A DNA stretch of 12,611 bases, taken from Candidatus Hydrothermarchaeota archaeon. GTDB lineage: Archaea > Hydrothermarchaeota > Hydrothermarchaeia > Hydrothermarchaeales > BMS3B. The position numbers and the translations under genes are program-made. The notes below the pieces were generated by a model. It did no database searches. It was not told the origin of the DNA and saw nothing but the letters and a program-made list of their open reading frames with translations. Location of the stretch: contig WANG01000004.1 of assembly GCA_015521945.1 (NCBI GenBank), positions 1 to 12,611 of the forward strand, given 5' to 3'. Of this stretch, positions 6,356 to 12,611 are shown in pieces (position 1 is the first letter of the stretch; each line of letters opens with the position of its first letter).

Positions 6356-6368
6356 AGTATATATACTT
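6355..6368. repeat. 14-bp perfect palindrome AAGTATATATACTT
   Basis: The palindrome overlaps the S8e stop codon (6367-6369) and abuts the upstream arm of the CNNM inverted repeat. Its TATATATA core could act as a second TATA element for the CNNM gene or as a dimer-binding site. It is too A/T-rich for a stable hairpin terminator. Confidence 0.4.
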
Positions 6369-6753
6369 AATCCTGGTGCAGGAGCACGGCGTTCACCACG
6401 CCGTCCTGCCCCGGACGTGAGGTAACCACTGCCTCCCCTGCCTCCGTGAGTATGACCGCCCCCTTGGTTACTATGTTCCTCCTCTCGTAGTGGGGATTCG
6501 CCCTGTTCCTGACCACCTTCAGTATCTCCACCTTCTTTGCCTCCCCGGTCTTCGGGTCAACCACGCAGGCGAACTTTGCCCCGTACAGCCTGAGCTTGAT
6601 GTTGCCACCCCGGGCTCTGATGACCTTCAGCCTGGTCTCACCCACCTTGGTCTCGGCGGGCTCCCTTCCAAGCTCAAACTTGCGCTTCTTTCTGAAACGC
6701 CTGTACCTGCCACCCGTAACCTTCCTGACAGACCTGCCCTGCCATCTCGCCAC
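6367..6753 (-). CDS. rps8e: 30S ribosomal protein S8e
   Basis: This is a structural protein of the small ribosomal subunit, found in archaea and eukaryotes but not bacteria. The 128 residues have the usual archaeal length. The typical start MARWQGRSVRKVTGGRYRRFRKKRKFELGREPAETKVGE binds rRNA, and the conserved RARGGNIKLRLY and NPHYERRNIVTKGAVI segments follow. The GTG start at 6753 is preceded by AAGGAGG at 6761-6767 with seven bases between, a strong site. It is transcribed from the A/T-rich element at 6801-6810, which it seems to share with the divergent GTPase gene. There is no ribosomal protein operon here; the gene stands alone. Confidence 0.97.
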   Translation of the reverse strand: MARWQGRSVRKVTGGRYRRFRKKRKFELGREPAETKVGETRLKVIRARGGNIKLRLYGAKFACVVDPKTGEAKKVEILKVVRNRANPHYERRNIVTKGAVILTEAGEAVVTSRPGQDGVVNAVLLHQD

Positions 6754-6760
6754 TTGTGTG

Positions 6761-6767
6761 CCTCCTT
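6761..6767 (-). promoter_or_regulatory. Ribosome binding site of S8e
   Basis: AAGGAGG on the minus strand, seven bases before the GTG start, fixes that start for this well-expressed gene. Confidence 0.75.
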
Positions 6768-6800
6768 ATCAGAACCAGCCACAATGCCCTGGATAACCAC

Positions 6801-6811
6801 TTAAAATTTTT
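6801..6811. promoter_or_regulatory. Shared, near-palindromic TATA element for S8e and the GTPase
   Basis: TTAAAATTTTT has the self-complementary core AAAATTTT (6803-6810). It is the only A/T-rich tract between the two divergent genes. Read leftward it predicts transcription from about 6778, giving S8e a leader that includes its ribosome binding site. Read rightward it predicts about 6832, nine bases before the GTPase ATG at 6841. One element probably serves both directions. Confidence 0.5.
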
Positions 6812-6840
6812 TGGTATGTTACGCTGGGCTGCTTCTGAAG

Positions 6841-8418
6841 ATGAAGGAGCTCCTCAGGCTGGCGGGCAGAGGTGAGGGGGGCAACCTTGAGTTCAAACGC
6901 TGCCTCCTGCGCAGGGTGCACCTTCAGAGGGACAGGAGGCAGAGCCTCGCCTGCCAGCTCAGGTACCGTGCAGCCAACGGCTCTGGAAGGGCGGTATACC
7001 TGATAGGCGTCAGCGACTCCGGGGAGGCTGTGGGCATAACCAGGGAGGAGCTGGAGGAGAGCGTGGAGGTTCTCTCGGAAATCGCCAGCGAGGCTGGGTT
7101 CTGCATCACATCCAGGAAGGACTACGCCCTGAACGGCAGGTACTGCGCCATGCTGGTGCTTGAGCGCTCCCGCATTGAGAAGGAGCACCTCCTGGTGGCG
7201 GTTGCCGGTCATGTGGACCACGGCAAGTCCACCCTGGTGGGCACCTTGGTATCGGGTGAGCTTGACGACGGCACCGGGAAGACCAGGCGCTACCTTGACA
7301 CCAGAAAGCACGAGATAGAGCGGGGGCTCAGCGCGGAGCTGAGCTATGCGGTTTACGGCTTCACCAGCTCCGGGGAGCCCGTGAGGCTCAGAAACCCGCT
7401 GAGCAGGAGGGAGAGGGCGGAGGTCGTGAAGAGGGCAGCCAAGCTGGTTTCCTTCGTTGACACCGTGGGGCACGAGCCCTGGCTGAGAACCACCATACGG
7501 GGCATAGTGGGTCAGAAGCTGGATTACGGGATTCTCACGGTGGCTGCGAATGAGGGGATAACCCACATCACCAGGGAGCACCTGGGTATAATGCTCGCCA
7601 TGGACCTGCCCGTGGTGGTGGTTGTTACCAAGTCAGACTTGGCGCGGGACCTGGGGGAGCTCCACAGGGAGCTGACCCGCCTCCTCGCGCTGGTCGGGAG
7701 GGTGCCAAAGCTCGTATCCTCCCTCAGGGACCTGGAGCAGCTCGGCAACTTCTGGCAGAGCCACGCTTTAGTTCCCGTCATCGCGGTCTCCGCGGTTACG
7801 GGGGAGGGGCTTGAGCTGCTGGACCGCCTTCTATACATGCTTCCAAAGCGGGTCTCCCAGCCCGAGCGCAGCGCGGGGTTCCTGATGTACATAGACAAGA
7901 TATACCGCGTTCCCGGCACCGGGACGGTGGTGAGCGGCAGCGTGAAGCGGGGCACGGTGCGCCGTGGGGACAGGCTTTACCTTGGGCCAGATGCGGAGGG
8001 CAGGTTCCACAGGGTGAGGAGCACCTCCATAGAGGTTCACCACCTGAGCGTTGAGAACGCCGAGGTGGGGGAGGTGGTGGGCATTGCAATAAAGGGAACG
8101 GAGCTTGAGCCCAGGCGCGGGATGGTGCTCTCCTCAACCAAGCTCCATGCCACCAGGAGCTTCACCGCAGAGGTTGTGGTGCTCAACCACCCCACCAGGG
8201 TTGCCAGCGGCTACGAGCCCGTGGTGCACTTAGAGACCATATCCGAGGCTGTGGTGCTTGAGCCCCTGGAGCGGGAGTACCTGGCTGCGGGGGACAGGGG
8301 GATGGTGAGGATGCGCTTCAAGTACCACCCCCACTACGTTGAGGTCGGGCAGAGGTTCGTCTTCAGGGAGGGCAGGAGCAAGGGGATAGGGGTCGTAACA
8401 CAGGTGCACTACTCCTGA
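6841..8418 (+). CDS. GTPBP1-family GTP-binding protein (translational GTPase relative)
   Basis: This belongs to the EF-Tu/EF-1A-like translational GTPase superfamily, in the archaeal branch related to eukaryotic GTPBP1/2. Eukaryotic relatives act in ribosome quality control and mRNA decay; the archaeal role is not settled. An N-terminal domain (1-115, LEFKRCL, LRYRAANGSGRAVYLIGVSDSG) precedes the G domain: G1 GHVDHGKST (123-131), a likely G2 in the ERGLSAE region (160-166), G3 DTVGH (207-211), G4 TKSD (263-266) and G5 SAVTGEG (317-323). Two beta-barrel domains follow (about 345-435 and 438-525). The frame is open from a TTG at 6811, but that codon lies inside the TATA region, so the ATG at 6841 is preferred, giving 525 residues. 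The 3' end overlaps the convergent phosphodiesterase gene by ten bases. Confidence 0.93.
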   Translation: MKELLRLAGRGEGGNLEFKRCLLRRVHLQRDRRQSLACQLRYRAANGSGRAVYLIGVSDSGEAVGITREELEESVEVLSEIASEAGFCITSRKDYALNGRYCAMLVLERSRIEKEHLLVAVAGHVDHGKSTLVGTLVSGELDDGTGKTRRYLDTRKHEIERGLSAELSYAVYGFTSSGEPVRLRNPLSRRERAEVVKRAAKLVSFVDTVGHEPWLRTTIRGIVGQKLDYGILTVAANEGITHITREHLGIMLAMDLPVVVVVTKSDLARDLGELHRELTRLLALVGRVPKLVSSLRDLEQLGNFWQSHALVPVIAVSAVTGEGLELLDRLLYMLPKRVSQPERSAGFLMYIDKIYRVPGTGTVVSGSVKRGTVRRGDRLYLGPDAEGRFHRVRSTSIEVHHLSVENAEVGEVVGIAIKGTELEPRRGMVLSSTKLHATRSFTAEVVVLNHPTRVASGYEPVVHLETISEAVVLEPLEREYLAAGDRGMVRMRFKYHPHYVEVGQRFVFREGRSKGIGVVTQVHYS

Positions 8419-9818
8419 AGGGGTCTGCCGTCCATCCACCCCGGAGCCTCAACACCAAGGGCTCGCAGCACCGTGGGAGCCAGGTCCTCCAGGGCGGGGG
8501 CCTCTTTTGCAACCTTAGAGGTGAGCACCAGCACCCCGGTGAGTGCATGGGCACCGCTCAGCTCTGTGCCGTGCCTCGCCCTCCTGATGAACCTACCCTC
8601 CCCCAGGAGCTGGGGACCGAAGGCGTAGCCGGGGGCTGGCTCTGCCACCAGCTCCGGAAGCTCGTGGGCGCGCTCACCCCTGTAAACCTCCTCCCTGAGG
8701 TAAACCCTCCGTATCACCCTCCTGCCCGTCTCCGGGTCTGCTATGCCCTCAAGCTCCCGCCTGAGCCTCTCCCTCAGCTCCCCGTTCCCCCCGGTGTAGA
8801 TGCACCCGAAGGTTGCGCCCAGGGGTATGTACGCCCGGCTTCTGCGTGTGTCTATCTTGGAGAGGCTCATCTCGGTCCTGAGCTTAACGAAGGGCAGGGA
8901 GTTCCTGAAAACCCTGCTGAGCAGGCGGTTCCTCAGCCTGAGCACGTCCATGCGCCTGAGAAGGAGCATCAGCCCCGAGGCAGCGGAGCCCCTCTCCACC
9001 AGATACCCCCGTCGCCTCAGCCACAGGTTCAGGTTGATGTACCTCTCCGCAAGGGTGAAGCCGTGGTCCGAGAAAACACCCAGCAGGCTCACCTTTCCAG
9101 CCCGCTTCACCACCCTCTCCAGCAGCCTGTCAGACGCCGCATAGAACCGTGCAAGCTCCGCACGCCCCTCCTGGCTTCCGAGCAGCAGGTGGTAGAAGCA
9201 GTGCTGCAGGGCGTCCATGCACTGGTTGTGCACCGCCATGACGTCCCACTCGTATGCCTCCATGAGCTCCTCCGCCACCGCGAACCTGCTCTCCTCCACC
9301 TCAATGCACTCATCCACAAACCTCTCAACACCCACCGCCACCCCCCTGCCTATGAAGCCCGGGAGTATCCTGTAGGCGTTCCTCCTGAGGACGGGGTAAA
9401 CCTCCCCTGGATAAACCATCTCCGGGGATACCCTGGGGGAGAGCATGCACCCCACCGTGACCCTCCCCCTCTGCCTGGGCGGTGGGTAGCTCAGGGGCAC
9501 GTTGACGGTTATAACCTTCTTCCCGGAGCCAGTGAGCACATCCCACAGGGTCCTGCCCCTTATACCGGCAGAGCTCACCAGGGACGTGCTCCCCTTCTCC
9601 CTGCTGTACCTCAGGAAGTCTATTATGCCGTGCTTCCCGGGGTTCATTCCCGTCTGGATGGTTGCCCACGCCGGTGCGGTGGTGGGGGGTATGGTGGAGC
9701 GAAGCTCCTGCCCCCCGTGCCTCTCCACCAGGCGCCTGAGTGCCGGCATGTGGGGGAGCATGAGGCTGAGCGCCTCCCAGCAGGCGCCGTCAAGGCTCAC
9801 AAGCAGAACCCTGCCCAT
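8409..9818 (-). CDS. Alkaline phosphatase superfamily phosphodiesterase / nucleotide pyrophosphatase-like protein
   Basis: This is a predicted metal-dependent hydrolase of phosphate mono- or diesters. The 469 residues show the superfamily metal ligands and nucleophile: D10 in SLDG, Thr47 in PPTTAPAW followed by TGMNPGKHG (57-64), D202 and H206 in MDALQHCF, D251 and H252 in SDHG, and H424 in SGAH. The ending LEDLAPTVLRALGVEAPGWMDGRPL is typical of the archaeal type I phosphodiesterase group. No signal peptide is seen, so it is probably cytoplasmic. The ATG at 9818 places VLLVSLDG right at the start, as is usual; an in-frame ATG at 9842 would add eight residues (MVICPGIG) and cannot be excluded. 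No convincing TATA box was seen. The substrate is unknown, and neighbours do not suggest one. Confidence 0.88.
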   Translation of the reverse strand: MGRVLLVSLDGACWEALSLMLPHMPALRRLVERHGGQELRSTIPPTTAPAWATIQTGMNPGKHGIIDFLRYSREKGSTSLVSSAGIRGRTLWDVLTGSGKKVITVNVPLSYPPPRQRGRVTVGCMLSPRVSPEMVYPGEVYPVLRRNAYRILPGFIGRGVAVGVERFVDECIEVEESRFAVAEELMEAYEWDVMAVHNQCMDALQHCFYHLLLGSQEGRAELARFYAASDRLLERVVKRAGKVSLLGVFSDHGFTLAERYINLNLWLRRRGYLVERGSAASGLMLLLRRMDVLRLRNRLLSRVFRNSLPFVKLRTEMSLSKIDTRRSRAYIPLGATFGCIYTGGNGELRERLRRELEGIADPETGRRVIRRVYLREEVYRGERAHELPELVAEPAPGYAFGPQLLGEGRFIRRARHGTELSGAHALTGVLVLTSKVAKEAPALEDLAPTVLRALGVEAPGWMDGRPLQE

Positions 9819-9850
9819 ACCAATGCCCGGGCAGATAACCATGGCAAGGG

Positions 9851-9862
9851 GATGGTTTTTTC
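9851..9862 (+). promoter_or_regulatory. Weak TATA-like element for the KaiC-domain gene
   Basis: GATGGTTTTTTC lies at about the right distance to start transcription near 9884, just before the ATG at 9887, so the message would be leaderless. It lacks a clear TATA core, so the assignment is tentative. Confidence 0.3.
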
Positions 9863-9886
9863 ACGTTAGGTTACTTTAACTGGGGT

Positions 9887-10756
9887 ATGGGGGAGTACCA
9901 CACCCTCGGGGAGCTCAGGGACAGAGCGCCGAAGCTCTTCGGGATACCCACGGGAACGAGGCTGGATGAGCTTTTCTACAGGGTTGAGAGGTCGGGGGAT
10001 GGGTACCGGCGTGTGCCCCTGGGAGGGATACCCCACCTGGCGGTGCTGAACGTAACCGGGGTGCCCGATACCGGGAAGAGCATACTGGCAGAGCAGTTTG
10101 CGGTTACCCAGGCGGGTGCCGGGTACAGGGTGCTGTATGTAACCGTTGAGAGCCCCGCGGGCTTCCTGTACACCGCGCTGAAGCAGAAGAGCGAGGCGCT
10201 GGGGCTCAGCTTCCAGGAGGTAGAGGAGAACATCCTGGTGATAGACGCCTCAGCCAGCGACGAGCTGCGGGAGAACCCGAGGGCTCTGCTTGACACCATG
10301 GCGTACGCCATAAGGGAGAGGAAGGTTACAAACGTGGTCATAGACAGCATCACGGGTTTGTACGAGCATAAGGAGGTGGCTGCGAGGCAGATAGTGAGGC
10401 AGTTCTTCAACTTCCTCAAGAGGTGGCGTCAGACGGCTATACTCGTCTCCCAGAAGCGCTCCGCCCAGGCGAGCGAGAGCGCCGAGGCTGCAGGCGGCCT
10501 GGCTGTGGCTCACATCCTTGACGGCACCATAGTGCTGGACAAGAAGCTTATTGAGACCCGCTGGGACGTCTCCCTGTACCACCTCCCCCCGGGGAGCGTG
10601 CTGCGCACCCTGCGCATTGACGGGTGCCGCCTGGCTCCCCACGACTCCCGCACCTGGGTGTTTGAAATCACAGAGCTCGGCACCATAGAGATACTCGCCC
10701 CCCTGGAGGAGTACGTGAGGAAGAGAGGAGGTGGTGGAAGTGGAGGTTCTGAGTAA
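9887..10756 (+). CDS. Archaeal KaiC-domain ATPase (AF_0351-like family)
   Basis: This single RecA/KaiC-fold protein is found in many euryarchaea and usually sits beside a specific helix-turn-helix protein, as here; a regulatory role is presumed but unproven. The 289 residues begin with a conserved N-terminal stretch (APKLFGIPTGTRLDELFY, 14-31). They then show Walker A GVPDTGKS (58-65), VTVESP with the likely catalytic Glu (85-90), Walker B NVVIDSITG (149-157), SQKRS (188-192), and GGLAVAHILDGTIVL (203-217). RIDGCR..PHDSR (243-255) is a family mark near the C-terminus. It is a single-domain protein, not the double-domain cyanobacterial KaiC, so a clock role should not be assumed. The Gly-rich tail (RGGGGSGGSE) is encoded by the purine-rich DNA that also forms the ribosome binding site of the next gene. 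The stop overlaps the next coding region by 17 bases. Confidence 0.88.
   Translation: MGEYHTLGELRDRAPKLFGIPTGTRLDELFYRVERSGDGYRRVPLGGIPHLAVLNVTGVPDTGKSILAEQFAVTQAGAGYRVLYVTVESPAGFLYTALKQKSEALGLSFQEVEENILVIDASASDELRENPRALLDTMAYAIRERKVTNVVIDSITGLYEHKEVAARQIVRQFFNFLKRWRQTAILVSQKRSAQASESAEAAGGLAVAHILDGTIVLDKKLIETRWDVSLYHLPPGSVLRTLRIDGCRLAPHDSRTWVFEITELGTIEILAPLEEYVRKRGGGGSGGSE
10725..10733 (+). promoter_or_regulatory. Strong Shine-Dalgarno site for the KaiC-associated regulator
   Basis: GAGGAGGTG matches the anti-Shine-Dalgarno end of archaeal 16S rRNA and lies six bases ahead of the GTG at 10740. It decides against the upstream GTGs at 10731 and 10734, which overlap or abut it. It lies inside the KaiC-domain reading frame. 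Confidence 0.65.
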
Positions 10757-11342
10757 GCCCGTGGGCTCTGGTGTGGATGAGATGGCGGAGCAGGTTTTCA
10801 CCGAGAGCATAGCCCTGCTGGGCGGGCTGAGGAAGCTGGTGGAGTACCGCAACCTGACCTGGCTGCCCTCGCTTGCGGAGGCGGCGTACGTGGTGGTGCT
10901 GAAGAACGAGGGGATGAAGAGCTACGCGGAAATCGCAAGGGAGCTTGGGATAACCGAGCAGACAGCAAGGAACATCGCCACCGCCAGGGAGGAGAGGGTT
11001 AAAGCCTACCTGGCGGGCGAGGTTGAGAAGCTGGAGGAGCACGTGGCTGGAGGGCTGGCGAAGCTTGCCTACAGGAAGCTGAAGCAGGAGGGGCGCCTGG
11101 GGAGGGAGGTGAGGCTGGCGCAGCGCGAGGCTGAGGTTCTGGGCATAGACTGGGCGGTTCACGTTCTGGCGAGGCTCAGGGGGCTCAGCTTCCCCGCGGG
11201 CAGGGAGGAGCTGGCGGAGAGGCTGGGTGGCCTGGTGATCCGCGACAGGCGAGTGGAGGAGCTTCTGGACAGGCTGGAGTACCCGGTCAGAACCCCCGCG
11301 GAGCTGCTGCACGGGCTCAGGGAGGCGATGAGAGGGCGTTAA
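10740..11342 (+). CDS. KaiC-associated helix-turn-helix regulatory protein
   Basis: The 200-residue protein contains a helix-turn-helix at about 58-85 (MKSYAEIARELGITEQTARNIATAREERV) within a domain at about 25-95. That domain is known as the near-KaiC probable regulatory domain (TIGR03879-type) because it is regularly encoded beside archaeal KaiC-like ATPases. The helical, charged C-terminal part (96-200) has no recognisable domain. The protein is probably cytoplasmic and DNA-binding; targets are unknown. The start overlaps the end of the KaiC-domain gene, so the two are translationally coupled and likely act together. The GTG at 10740 was chosen from the ribosome binding site spacing. The stop TAA at 11340-11342 is followed directly by the TATA box of the next gene. 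Confidence 0.82.
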   Translation: MEVLSKPVGSGVDEMAEQVFTESIALLGGLRKLVEYRNLTWLPSLAEAAYVVVLKNEGMKSYAEIARELGITEQTARNIATAREERVKAYLAGEVEKLEEHVAGGLAKLAYRKLKQEGRLGREVRLAQREAEVLGIDWAVHVLARLRGLSFPAGREELAERLGGLVIRDRRVEELLDRLEYPVRTPAELLHGLREAMRGR

Positions 11343-11352
11343 GAATATAAAC
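11343..11352 (+). promoter_or_regulatory. TATA box for the second RecA/KaiC-like gene
   Basis: GAATATAAAC follows the previous stop codon at once and predicts transcription from about 11373. That practically coincides with the ATG at 11375, so the message would be leaderless. The gene can therefore be expressed separately from the upstream pair. Confidence 0.55.
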
Positions 11353-11374
11353 GGGTAACTTCAATGTAATGTGG

Positions 11375-12085
11375 ATGGAAGTTGAGAGAGTCAGAACCTT
11401 CGTAAGGGGGCTGGATGAGCGCCTTGAGGGCGGAATACCGAAAAAGAGTGTGGTTCTTATATGCGGTACCGCCGGCACCATGAAGTCCTCCCTTGCGTAC
11501 AGCGTGCTCTACAACAACGCAGTGTACTCTGACACCCAGGGGCTATACGTGACCTTGGAGCAGGACCCCGAGAGCCTGCTCACCCAGATGCACCGCCTTG
11601 GCATGGAGGATAGAGCGGTTGATGTGGTGAGCTTTGATGAGATACGGGAGAGGGTGAAGAAGTACCGCGGGGAGAACTGGATAAAGAAGATTTCGGGGTT
11701 CCTGAGCGAAGTCAAGGAGGAGAGGAACTACGAGCTTCTCGTCATAGACTCCCTGAACGCCATGTACACCCTGACCGCGCTGCAGCAGGTGCGTGCGGAG
11801 ATATACTTCTTCTTCAGGGCGCTGCGTGAGCTCGGGTTTACCGCCTTCCTGATATCCGAGATGCCTCCTGGAGGTGGGAGGTACGGGGAGCACGGGGTGG
11901 AGGAGTTCCTCAGCGACGGGATAGTGCACCTGCTATTCCAGCGCCGCGGCGGGATTCTGACCTCCTTAGAGAGGTACATAGGCGTTGTGAAGATGCGCTC
12001 CACCTGCCACGACACCCACTACTTCCCCCTGCTGTACCAGGAGGGAAGGTTCACGATATACTCAAAGGAGGACCTTGAGCTTTGA
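11375..12085 (+). CDS. RecA/RAD55-like (KaiC-type) ATPase with unusual Walker A
   Basis: This is a small single-domain ATPase of the RecA/KaiC superfamily, 236 residues from this start. Visible motifs are FVRGLDERLEGGIPKKSVVLI (9-29), P-loop GTAGTMKS (31-38), VTLEQ with a likely catalytic Glu (59-63), Walker B YELLVIDSLNA (119-129), and SDGIVHL (180-186). In the P-loop, methionine replaces the glycine that normally precedes the lysine; similar GTMKS loops seem to occur in other archaeal members. It may still bind ATP, but hydrolysis could be slow. The ATG at 11375 agrees with a leaderless start; an in-frame ATG at 11369 would add two residues. It lies just after the KaiC/helix-turn-helix pair and overlaps the lipoprotein gene by four bases, so a link between them is likely. 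The partner process is unknown. Confidence 0.83.
   Translation: MEVERVRTFVRGLDERLEGGIPKKSVVLICGTAGTMKSSLAYSVLYNNAVYSDTQGLYVTLEQDPESLLTQMHRLGMEDRAVDVVSFDEIRERVKKYRGENWIKKISGFLSEVKEERNYELLVIDSLNAMYTLTALQQVRAEIYFFFRALRELGFTAFLISEMPPGGGRYGEHGVEEFLSDGIVHLLFQRRGGILTSLERYIGVVKMRSTCHDTHYFPLLYQEGRFTIYSKEDLEL
12066..12071 (+). promoter_or_regulatory. Ribosome binding site of the lipoprotein gene
   Basis: AGGAGG lies ten bases ahead of the TTG at 12082, inside the end of the preceding gene. It supports TTG as the real start. Confidence 0.55.
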
Positions 12086-12611
12086 GAGCCCCCGCTGCCC
12101 TCCTGCTGCTCCTGGTTGTGCTGGCTGCGGCATGCACCTCCCAGTCGGAGAGGCCGGTGGAGTACAGGAGCCTTGAGGATGAGTTTGAGGCGGATGTGGA
12201 TGTGCCCCTGCAGGTGCAGGAGGTTGGCATAGGGGACATTCTGGCGCAGAAGGAGATGCTTGAGGGGCTGCTGGTGAGCACCTCCGGCAGGGTGGAGAGG
12301 GTGGTTCAGGCGCAGGGGTACACCTACGTCAAGCTCGTGGATGGGAACGCGAGCGTGTGGGCCGCTGGCCCCCAGGCTGCGGTGAGGGAGGGGATGCTCC
12401 TAAACCTGAGCAGCGCTCTGGTAATGCTGAACTTCTCGGCGGGTGCCCTGAACACCACCCTGGACGTTATGCTCATGACCGACTCCCTCATGCCCACCCA
12501 GGTTGTTAACGTGAGCGTCCCGAAGCTTGAGGGCGGGTACACCGTGGCTGAGGTGCTCCAGAGGGCTGAGGAGCTTGAGGGCAGGGAGGTCAGGCTCAGG
12601 GGTGTGGTAAC
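12082..12611 (+). CDS. Predicted lipoprotein with OB-fold-like repeats, cut by window edge
   Basis: This open frame starts with TTG at 12082, overlaps the previous stop as TTGA, and runs off the window after 176 residues. The N-terminus (RAPAALLLLLVVLAAACTS) is a lipoprotein signal with lipobox AAAC and Cys18 as the likely lipidated residue, so the mature protein should sit on the outer face of the membrane. Residues 48-126 look like a small beta-barrel of the OB type (LLVSTSGRVERVV, YTYVKLVDGNASVWA). A second copy seems to begin at about 153: YTVAEVLQRAEELEGREVRLRGVV echoes VGIGDILAQKEMLEGLLVSTSGRV at 48-71. Five N-glycosylation sequons (N89, N108, N117, N124, N143) fit a surface-exposed archaeal protein. 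OB domains in extracytoplasmic proteins need not bind nucleic acid. Function is unknown; its close coupling to a RecA-like ATPase gene is notable. Confidence 0.72.
   Translation, partial: MRAPAALLLLLVVLAAACTSQSERPVEYRSLEDEFEADVDVPLQVQEVGIGDILAQKEMLEGLLVSTSGRVERVVQAQGYTYVKLVDGNASVWAAGPQAAVREGMLLNLSSALVMLNFSAGALNTTLDVMLMTDSLMPTQVVNVSVPKLEGGYTVAEVLQRAEELEGREVRLRGVV

Noticed and set aside
6769..7581. Minus-strand open frame of 270 codons opposite the start of the GTPase gene
   Set aside because: It is the antisense of conserved GTPase motifs, has no domain of its own and would run through the shared promoter.
8409..8418. Ten-base overlap of the convergent GTPase and phosphodiesterase genes as a sign of frameshift
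   Set aside because: Both C-termini are complete and typical for their families. Short convergent overlaps are normal in compact archaeal genomes.
9837..9857. Inverted repeat AACCAT / ATGGTT ahead of the KaiC-domain gene
   Set aside because: Six-base arms with a nine-base spacer are expected by chance in a gap of this size. It does not frame a clear TATA box, and most of one arm lies within a possible longer phosphodiesterase start.
8547..9869. Long plus-strand open frame (440 codons) opposite the phosphodiesterase gene
   Set aside because: It is rich in Pro, His and Leu with no recognisable motif, and the opposite strand encodes a complete enzyme with all active-site residues. Such open frames are expected in DNA of this base composition.
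9887..10756. Circadian clock KaiC
   Set aside because: The protein has a single RecA domain, there is no KaiA or KaiB gene, and the family is an archaeal one of unknown role.
10668..11312. Minus-strand open frame of 214 codons opposite the helix-turn-helix gene
   Set aside because: The product is a Leu/Pro/His/Gln-rich composition artefact. The sense strand has a strong ribosome binding site and a known domain.
1..12611. CRISPR array, insertion sequence, integrase, tRNA or rRNA genes
   Set aside because: No regularly spaced repeats, transposase motifs, terminal inverted repeats or tRNA-like cloverleaf sequences were recognised on either strand by reading.

Overview
The window is chromosomal DNA from an archaeon, most likely a euryarchaeon related to the methanogens or Archaeoglobi. 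It carries an archaeal/eukaryotic-type ribosomal protein (S8e), a GTPBP1-family GTPase, an archaeal KaiC-domain ATPase beside its usual helix-turn-helix partner, and a fragment of the F420-dependent hydrogenase/dehydrogenase beta-subunit family. Many genes have A/T-rich TATA-like boxes about 25-30 bases ahead of the start of very G+C-rich coding sequence. Shine-Dalgarno sites are of the GGAGGTG type, and GTG or TTG starts are common. The exact genus cannot be read from this sequence. No insertion sequence, CRISPR array, tRNA or rRNA gene was seen, and coding density is very high, with no gene-free stretch over about 110 bases.

Left part, 1-3542, is all on the minus strand. It holds a FrhB/FpoF-type protein that lacks the usual N-terminal domain and runs off the window, an apparently solitary beta-class N4-cytosine-type DNA methyltransferase, and a two-gene NatA/NatB-like ABC exporter (ATPase and permease overlapping by 26 bases). 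Divergent from the ATPase, on the plus strand at 3650, is a small protein whose C-terminal pattern resembles the export chaperone SecB.

Middle part, 4108-6753, is on the minus strand. It holds S8e, then a CNNM/CorC-type membrane protein (DUF21, CBS pair, CorC_HlyC domain), then a translationally coupled membrane-anchored regulator. The regulator has a signal peptide, a CWB2-like extracytoplasmic domain, one membrane helix and a cytoplasmic winged helix. The short gap ahead of the CNNM gene holds an 8-bp inverted repeat bracketing the TATA box and a 14-bp perfect palindrome, a plausible control region for the pair.

Right part, 6841-12611, starts with a GTPBP1-like GTPase that shares one TATA element with S8e. 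A convergent alkaline-phosphatase-superfamily phosphodiesterase follows on the minus strand. Then, on the plus strand, come a KaiC-domain ATPase, an overlapping helix-turn-helix protein, a second RecA/KaiC-like ATPase with an altered Walker A motif, and a lipoprotein with OB-fold-like repeats that is cut by the window edge. The first two genes overlap, and the last two overlap by four bases, so they form two tightly coupled pairs. The most interesting targets are the membrane-anchored regulator next to the CNNM protein, the KaiC/helix-turn-helix/RecA-like/lipoprotein cluster, and the SecB-like protein.
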